From Liolophura sinensis (taxonomy: Eukaryota > Mollusca > Polyplacophora > Chitonida > Chitonidae), in NCBI RefSeq assembly GCF_032854445.1, contig NC_088298.1:17133976-17197975 (forward strand): a stretch of DNA of 64,000 bases, written 5' to 3'. The notes beneath the pieces were generated by a model, which was not told where the DNA came from, made no database searches, and saw only the letters and a list, made by a program, of their open reading frames with translations. The translations under genes were made by a program, and so were the position numbers. Shown one piece after another: positions 58,001 to 64,000 of the stretch (within the stretch, counting starts at the first letter, position 1; each line of letters opens with the position of its first letter).

Positions 58001-61000
58001 CTTATGTCTAGTTGACCCTGCCAACAAAATAGTCATGTCCATTTGACTCTGTAAATAAAATCATGCTGTCCAGCTGACTCAGTAAACAAAATCATGCTGT
58101 CCAGCTGACTCTCTAAACAAAATCATGCTGTCCAGCTGACTCAGTAAACAAAATCATGCTATCCAGCTGACTGTAAACAAAATTACACTGTCCAGTTGAC
58201 GCTGTAAAAACAAAACTTATGTCTAGTTGACACTGCCAACAAAATAGTCATGTCAAAAAAATCATACTGTCTGACTCTGTGAACAAAATCATACTGTCCA
58301 GCTGACGGTGTAAACAAGATCATACTGTCCAGTTGACAGTGTAAAAACAAAACTTATATCTAGTTGACACTGCCAACAAAATAGTCATGTCCACTTGACT
58401 CTGTAAACAAAATTATTGTCACCAATTGACTCACTAAATGAACATTATTGTCTCTAGTTGACTGTGGTTTACTTGGCATGAATTTACACAGGTTGCTGGA
58501 GCGTGTTTTTGCTAGTCCTCATGTCCATTTGAGAACGTGTACAAATTTAGCAACATGTAAGTGACATCTTGCAAAAGGATTCTGTTTGTTTATAGCAATA
58601 AATAGCCAGCTAAATGTAAACATTGATTTTAATTTTATTTATTTCTTCTCATTTTTGGGACAACTTGGTCTGCTCATTTAATCCAGTATATATGTAATTC
58701 TTAAAGGAATATCGAGTTTCTTTTTTTTTCTCACATGGTTAGACCCTCTAATGAACAACATACTCATATCTTTACTTTTCCAGAAGGCTGGTAAAGAAAT
58801 GTAATTTTCTAGTTTCAACACTGCTTATATCTGTCCCAAATTTGAGAAGAATTAGCACAGATGTGTTTGATGTGCTACTACAAGACAGTACATTCATGTA
58901 ATCATATATGCAGGATATTACAGTGAAGACTAGTGTCACCACAGGGATGTACATCGTAGGTGTACACAAGCCATCAGGATTATCATAGTGTTGTATGCTT
59001 TTGAGTGTCACGCAGGGATTAGTGTCCAGATTTACCTACTGGTCCTAATTACAAAGATTATAAGCTGTTTAAAGAGCATATTACTGAGAGGGCTTCTGAG
59101 AAATGTAATAATGACTTCAAATTCACTGAAAACAGTAGATATACTGCCCTAGCCAATCTGCCGCCGGCTGCCCGGTACAGCGGTGCAGGTGACATCCCAG
59201 ATGGCGAACCCAGGTCTAGCTGTAAATTCATACCTATATTCGATGACAGTGACCAATACGTTATTTTCCGATCAGTCTATGCCTTTATGGGGGCATATAA
59301 TTGCATACAAGATACAGTGTAAATACATGTATGATGTGAACGTTGGAGATTTAGTATAGATCTGTCATTTTTCAGTTCAGTAAATAGTATTTTATAACTA
59401 ATGTGTGCAGAAGCCATTGTGGAAATACAGCTGTATTCTTCTCGTCAGTTTCAGCTGTAAAAACAACGAGAGCAGATACGGCTGTTTTGGGTGGGTACAA
59501 AATCCTTCTGTCATATGCAGTAAGTCCACGCCTTCTTGGGAGGCCAAATCGTCTGGAAACTTGAAAACACTCCAGGGTTCTTTGACCCTCTGTCTTTACA
59601 ATCATATGCGGAACGGCAAACCATTTCGTGGGGAAATACGATTTGCTTATTGTCATTCTTGTAGCTTTTTTAACACTGAACTAGATGGTGAACCACTGAC
59701 AGCTGGTAATGGTTGGATTTGCATGATATAATTCGGCAGAGGGTACCGAGTTTTGGCAGAAAAAATGCGTAAAAGCAGCTTCGTCATTTAGTGATTTTAA
59801 TGAAATGTTAATCAGATTAATGCTCCTTTTCCAATATTTTTTTTTTACACTCAACTTATTAATATATACAGGAGTAGCTAATTAGGAGTAATCATGTGAT
59901 CATGAAAGTGTTGCAAATTTACATTCTTAACAAGTGACTCAGCCAGCAGCCCTACAGTCAGGTACGTGTACCTGTACAGCTATAGTTGACTTACATTGGC
60001 CAGTGGTTTGTCTACCACTGCCTCTTCTTCTGTGTCTGAGGGGCAGGTGACATCATCAAGGTCACGCGAGACAACAGAACTGTTAATGTCAACAGAAAAG
60101 TGAAAGATAAACATAATGAGATACTCAGTACAGTTACTCATAATGAGGTGGTAACCTACATTTCTGTTACTGTCAAACACTAAAGTGAGACATCAACCTA
60201 CAGTGCTGTTACAGTCACACATTATAGTGAGACTTCAACCCACAGTGCTGTTACTGTCAAACATTATAGTGAGACATCAACCCACAGTGCTGTTACTGTT
60301 AAACACTATAGTGAGACATCAGCCCACAGTGCTGTTACTGTCAAGCATTATAGTGAGACATCAACCCACAGTGCTGTTACAGTCACACATTATAGTGAGA
60401 CTTCAACCCACAGTGCTCTTACTGTCAAACATTATAGTGAGACATCAACCCACAGTGCTGTTACTGTTAAACACTATAGTGAGACATCAGCCCACAGTGC
60501 TGTTACTGTCAAGCATTATGGTGAGACATCAACCCACAGTGCTGTTACTGTCAAACATTATACTGAGACATCAACCCACAGTGCTGTTACTTTCAAATAT
60601 AATACTGAGACATTAACCCACAGTGCGTTACTGTCAAACATAATACTGAGACATTAACCCACAGTACGTTACTGTCAAACATAATACTGAGACATTAACC
60701 CACAGTGCTGTTACTTTCAAACATAATACTGAGACATTAACCCACAGTGCGTTACTGTCAAACATAATACTGAGACATTAACCCACAGTGCTGTTACAGT
60801 CAAACATAATACTGACACATTAACCCACAGTGTGTTACTGTCAAACATAATACTGAGACATTAACCCACAGTGCTGTTACAGTCAAACATAATACTGAGA
60901 CATTAACCCACAGTGCAGTTACTGTCAAACATAATACTGAGACATTAACCCACAGTATGTTACAGTCAAACATAATCCTGAGTCATTAACCCACAGTGCT

Positions 61001-63002
61001 GTTACTGTCAAACATAATACTGAGACATTAACCCACAGTGCTGTTGCTGTCAAACATAATACTGAGACATTAACCCACAGTGCGTTACTGTTAAACATAA
61101 TACTGAGACATTAACCCACAGTGCTGTTACTGTCAAACATAATACTGAGACATTAACCCACAGTGCATTACTGTCAAACATAATACTGAGACATTAACCC
61201 ACAGTGCTGTTACTGTCAAACATAATACTGAGACATTAACCCACACTGGTGGTGTAGAAGTGATCTATCTGCATCATACATGTCCTTAAGCTGTTTTCCC
61301 TCAATGTATGAGTGAGAGAGATAAAACAGTGAGGGCCGGCAGCATGGTTGTGACACTTCATACGTGTACATGGAAGTTGGAGACTGTGAGTGACATGTAG
61401 ATATCATTACATCATAAGTGGCATACAGCCATGATTCTCCGGCCGTATGTGGAATGGTCTTGCAGCAACCTGCGGATGGTCATCCCCCCACCCCCCCCAC
61501 CCCTCCCCCGGGCTCTGCTCGGTTTCCTCCCACCATAATGCTGGCCGCCGGCGTATAAGTGAAATATTCTCTAGTACAACGTAAAACACCAATCAAATAA
61601 ATTAATAAATAAATACCGCCATTACTCACAAGCATGTAAAGGTGGAGAAAACATAAAATGACACTAAGTTCAGATGAAAGAGTTTGAAGAGTTAGTCGTA
61701 CACGTCACCTGTAGTATTTTTTCTTTTTAATAAGCAAAAGGCATATACGAAAATGTTTTAGGGTATTTTGGATCATTTCTTGGTATATAATATCTTTGTA
61801 ATGTTCCAAATGAAGATGTAACAAATGTTGAATATTATTTATATTTGTGTTATAAATTTGACTTTTCAGCGAAGAGATGTGTTGAGCTTGAGTTTTAATC
61901 ATTTTCATATTTTTAATTTTTTGTATAGAGAAAAAAGAAAAAAAAGGAAAATACTATTAAAAACAACATTTGCCAACAACTTTTCGTGCTCTTTCATTCA
62001 ATATTTGCATCATTTTTATGCTTTCTTCTCCTTTAATCCAGCTCCCACTGCTGTCATTCTTGACAATAGCCCAGTAAAAAACACTCAGATAATTAAATCG
62101 CTCTTATTTCACGTACCTCTGATTTGGTCTGATGTCTTCTTTGCATAAGTCAAGAAAGTCCTGCCAGCTTATTTTTGATTGGTTAATTTGCTTGAGAAGC
62201 TCAACTCTTCTCGGGAGAGGCACTGAGTTGATGATTTTGAACTGTGTTTGCTTCAGGGTGTCCTTCACTTGACCATTGATCTCTTTCCTCCTCCAAAGAT
62301 TGAAGAGTTTGTCAACTTCTTTCCAGACCTCTCTTGGGCATCTTGCCGTTTTCATGTCATGCTTGTAGCAGTCGTTAAGTTTACGTGTGTCCTGGAGAAA
62401 TAGACAGCGAAAATGTGATAGTCAAAAAGTGAATTAATCTGACCAGTCAGAACAGTCAGTCAGTCAGTCAGTCATTGGATCACACTCTTGTTATTCATAT
62501 TATCATTTAATGGTCTCTGATGTTCCTGGTTTTTGTGTGAACATTTAAATATTATTGAAATAAATTTTAAAATAAATATCAGAGCAGTTATAGAAATTAC
62601 CAAAGCATCTAAGCCAATCAAACGCGAAATGGCCTCTTTCCACTGTCTAAGTTGATATGGAGCAAGCTCGGGGGTTTCTGATGTCTGAGGAATTTTGGCG
62701 ATTTCATAGAGCTTGGACCGAAAAAGACGGACACAGTTTTCGAACGGAGGTCGTTTCAGATGAAAGTGTACTCCTGAGTTAATGGTGTCTGTTTCGCCTG
62801 AATCCATGGTAACAAAGGCTGATGGAAACAGGCCAGTGGGTGTGACCACCACAGATGTTGTCTGCAAATCTTCCCGTTTCTGCCCTATGTCAGGCGAGGT
62901 TTGCTTGGGGATGATGGTTGTTTTCTTTTCCTCACTCCCAGCCCTGGGCGAGTCTAGGCATATGATTAAGGGCCCATAGGATTGATTCCTGCCCTTCTCC
63001 AT
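54993..63002 (-). CDS. Uncharacterised coiled-coil protein, 543 residues, five coding exons
   Basis: Coding exons are 63002-62601, 62391-62117, 60079-59995, 57685-56918 and 55094-54993. They give 1632 nt in continuous phase with GT-AG introns. The start ATG has a strong context (gccATGg) and an in-frame TAG upstream in the same exon. The N-terminal half (about 85-225) is helical and charged (FENCVRLFRSKLYEIAK, YQLRQWKEAISRLIGL, REVWKEVDKLFNLWRRKEIN). A D/E-rich linker follows (about 226-254). Residues about 260-450 form a long coiled coil (QVEDLVSKVKVIEKKWLEAE). Then come basic KSRKRKSLE, a possible nuclear signal, and the end VSVKRIKAEPQE, where IKAE fits the SUMO consensus. I do not recognise the family. 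Its strand opposes CCDC14, which would have to extend across it or end elsewhere. Confidence 0.8.
55455..55568 (+). mobile_element. Very diverged family A SINE fragment
   Basis: ggggccacttggctccttca, gagcctcctcccagattaat and a final aacccaatcaaataagg preserve the order of landmarks with most of the body deleted. Confidence 0.5.
55828..56096 (+). repeat. Unnamed interspersed repeat, copy 2, with internal duplication
   Basis: Same sequence as 53390-53590, but the first roughly 92 bp (ttggccttaatttggatgca to ggtattactttattgact) are present twice in tandem. It ends exactly where the next SINE begins (caagtggctgag). Confidence 0.8.
56097..56333 (-). mobile_element. Family A SINE, reverse, tail lost
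   Basis: Near-consensus from gagtactcaagaatatttca to the head complement accgactgagccacggaggc. The A-rich tail side is missing where it meets the unnamed repeat. Confidence 0.92.
56397..56612. mobile_element. MITE-like element, ctaattcttcaaccttttc type
   Basis: Left end tttaaatacttctttaactt, right end ggaaaggttgaggaattaat. Interior ttattcaggcatattctgat and ccctgaaactggccaatctg match copies at 11483 and 22019. Confidence 0.78.
56695..56866. mobile_element. MITE-like element, variant form, uninterrupted
   Basis: Opposite-orientation partner of 44632-45038: ggagaaataagttgcacagt, tttatgaagcttgcatcttt, aatgacacaaacaaatcatt, and right end gaaaaggttgaagattaaca. Provides the empty site for the SINE insertion there. 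Confidence 0.75.
56918..57685 (-). CDS. Coiled-coil protein, main coiled-coil exon
   Basis: 256 codons, phase 0 at both ends; acceptor tgcattgcag, donor CAACG|gtaaat. Reads PKNRDTSSQLSGQVEDLVSK onward with heptad-like L/K/E/Q spacing, then SRKRKSLEQEA and a polar tail DADGTQMNQLGDIDCTVNSA. The ATG-starting frame that extends upstream into MHCMSALQ uses intron sequence. Confidence 0.85.
57840..58450. repeat. 31-bp degenerate tandem repeat
   Basis: About nineteen units built on aaacaaaatcatgctgtcca followed by gctgactcNgt, with variants (tatgtctagttgacNctgcc). A block of about 280 bp repeats as a higher-order unit (57870-58050 versus 58085-58250). It lies upstream of the coiled-coil exon on the gene strand. 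Confidence 0.85.
58643..58851. mobile_element. MITE-like element, ttcttctca type
   Basis: Ends ttcttctcatttttgggaca and tgtcccaaatttgagaagaa are inverted repeats with 17 of 20 positions matching. Interior equals 6069-6274 in order. Confidence 0.75.
59023..59322 (+). pseudogene. Unassigned 99-codon open frame without start; possible exon or gene relic
   Basis: From just after a TAG to TAA at 59320-59322, the + strand reads CPDLPTGPNYKDYKLFKEHI through AARYSGAGDIPDGEPRSSCK to FIPIFDDSDQYVIFRSVYAF. It has balanced, protein-like composition and locally higher GC than its flanks. It has no initiating ATG near its start and no strong splice acceptor in phase. I recognise no family. Options are a relic of another gene, a fragment of a mobile element, or chance. 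Confidence 0.3.
59995..60079 (-). CDS. Coiled-coil protein, small acidic exon
   Basis: 28 codons plus one base completing S: SVVSRDLDDVTCPSDTEEEA and VVDKPLAN. Acceptor gacattaacag, donor GCCAAT|gtaagt. Acidic, serine-containing linker, possibly a phosphorylation region. Confidence 0.78.
60140..61248. repeat. 42/41-bp minisatellite next to a splice acceptor
   Basis: About twenty-six units of gagacatcaacccacagtgc, tgttactgtcaaacattata, gt. The distal units lose a base (gagacattaacccacagtgc, gttactgtcaaacataatac, t). The 143-codon frame over the first part is an artefact. Degraded units can be followed leftward to the acceptor of the exon at 59995-60079. Confidence 0.92.
61432..61612 (+). mobile_element. 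Family A SINE, head-truncated
   Basis: Starts ttctccggccgtatgtggaa, contains an expanded C run in place of the ggtttccccc segment (61484-61510), and ends with aaattaataaataaatac. Confidence 0.85.
61613..62116. other. Intron of the coiled-coil gene
   Basis: AT-rich intron between coding exons 2 and 3; no other feature seen. The 107-codon open frame here shows no protein-like features. Confidence 0.6.
62117..62391 (-). CDS. Coiled-coil protein, exon 2
   Basis: Acceptor tttctccag, donor CAGAG|gtacgt. Reads DTRKLNDCYKHDMKTARCPR, EVWKEVDKLFNLWRRKEING, QVKDTLKQTQFKIINSVPLP, RRVELLKQINQSKISWQDFL. Helical and basic; W and L spacing suggests a folded helical domain shared with the end of exon 1. Confidence 0.85.
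62601..63002 (-). CDS. Coiled-coil protein, first coding exon
   Basis: 134 codons from MEKGRNQSYGPLIICLDSPR to EAISRLIGLDAL, donor CTTTG|gtaatt. The first 80 residues are polar and S/T/P-rich; the last 50 are helical. The exon extends as 5' UTR to 63104, after the acceptor ttgttgcag. An in-frame TAG upstream and the gccATGg context fix the start. Confidence 0.85.
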
Positions 63003-63104
63003 GGCTATAGCCGAATTCTTACACCTTTCTGAGATTGTGATTTTTCGACCAGTGAAGATGTCTCTTGCTTTATGAGATGACTAGGAGATACATCTGGTCA
63101 GGCA

Positions 63105-64000
63105 CTGCAACAAATAAAACCATGCTAAAATTTAATTCAAGTTTTACATTAGAAATTGAGAATTTTCAGCTGATCATTTTCAGAAATTTCCAATGTGTCT
63201 AACCTTTGACCAAAACTAATTGTCTTACCAATGGAGGTCAGCCAGTAGAAGAAGTGTCAGCTAATTTGATGGAAAAGATTCTCCTCTATGGTGTTTCACG
63301 TACATTGGTCAGCTTAATGAGTGGACAAAACCACTGACCTCTGGCAAGTAAACGACACTGACACTATATAACGACATATATGAGTACTATATTACAAGGA
63401 GTACCCCATTCTAGAGCCTCATCCTACCCTTAGCAGTCACATTCCCCCCATAGGGAATTTCTCAAAGGCAAGACTACAAAGAAAAGCACAAATGATTGTA
63501 CATATAAAGCAAAAATGCTTTGAAGAAAACAGCACATTGTATTGTGACAATGCATATTTAAGGGTCAAGCCAAAAGACACATGCGATGTCTATGAATACC
63601 ACCCTCTTGAGCCTCATCTCCACTGATCAGCAGACATTTCCCAACAGGGAAATTCTCAAGGCTCAAGCCAGCTAAACACAGAGACTCCCTTTAATAGTTC
63701 GTTGGGTGTGTTACATATACAGCCTCAGTGTTTAACTAGATGTACATGTGTGTACAGTGTGGGCTTACTGGTTAATGTATGTGTATTGAAACAGCCTGCA
63801 GATCATGTTACAGCGCAACATTACACAGTCTACACTTTACATACATGTTGTAGTATGTACTACATTATCAGGTGGGGACACATTGGACATAATACATGTA
63901 TACAAAAAGATCGCAGAGCAGACTAAATCAGTACAGGTGAAGATATCATTGTAGACCTGATGCAAGTTTTATATATTTGTGAACTCACATACACTTAATA
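63105..64000. other. 5' flank or first intron of the coiled-coil gene
   Basis: Because the exon at 63104 begins with a splice acceptor, at least one non-coding exon should lie further right, beyond or inside this stretch. A diverged direct duplication is visible at 63405-63500 versus 63600-63680 (gagcctcatc, ttctcaaggc). No gene was recognised. Confidence 0.4.

Noticed and set aside
60185-60616. 143-codon frame of RHQPTVLLLSNIIV-like repeats
   Set aside because: Falls within the 42-bp array and ends where the unit loses one base.

Overview
This window is eukaryotic nuclear DNA, AT-rich, with long introns, GT-AG splice sites and heavy repeat content. The most abundant repeat is a tRNA-headed SINE ending in an (AATA)n-like tail, with about 27 copies or fragments. 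Together with a second tRNA-derived SINE type and several short inverted-repeat elements, it fits a lophotrochozoan animal, most likely a mollusc. That assignment is inference from repeat style and protein similarity; no species is claimed. Nearly all long open frames here are accidents of tandem repeats.

Four protein-coding genes were rebuilt exon by exon from splice sites and reading-frame continuity. (1) 621-2121, + strand: the last two exons of an SLC15 (PEPT1/PEPT2) proton-coupled oligopeptide transporter. (2) 13449-35965 plus a probable 5' exon at 40167, - strand: a cytosolic 5'-nucleotidase III (NT5C3, closest to NT5C3B) in nine coding exons. All phases agree and the protein has 292 residues. 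(3) 40813 to at least 51811, + strand: the 5' part of a CCDC14 orthologue, a centriolar-satellite protein; five exons give 724 residues in phase. (4) 54993-63104, - strand: an unrecognised 543-residue coiled-coil protein whose C-terminus ends in a SUMO-consensus-like motif.

Layout: 0-2.1 kb transporter 3' end; 2.1-13.4 kb intergenic or 3'-flanking DNA with SINEs, MITE-like elements, a minisatellite grown inside a SINE and a foldback SINE pair; 13.4-40.2 kb the nucleotidase, whose introns are inflated by tandem arrays with periods of 107, 39, 34, 29, 26, 16 and 54 bp; about 40.2-40.8 kb a compact divergent promoter; 40.8-51.8 kb CCDC14; 52.4-53.3 kb a 49-bp array full of E-boxes; 55-63.1 kb the coiled-coil gene on the opposite strand, with three more arrays in or next to it.

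The most striking observation is that several minisatellites appear to have been seeded from exon edges of the gene they sit in. The 107-bp array copies the donor-side end of a nucleotidase exon. The 82-bp array copies the terminal coding segment of the coiled-coil gene. The 42-bp array resembles the acceptor of that gene's third coding exon. Another array grew from the tRNA head of a SINE. These arrays may carry dozens of decoy splice sites. Nothing prokaryotic and no CRISPR array was seen.
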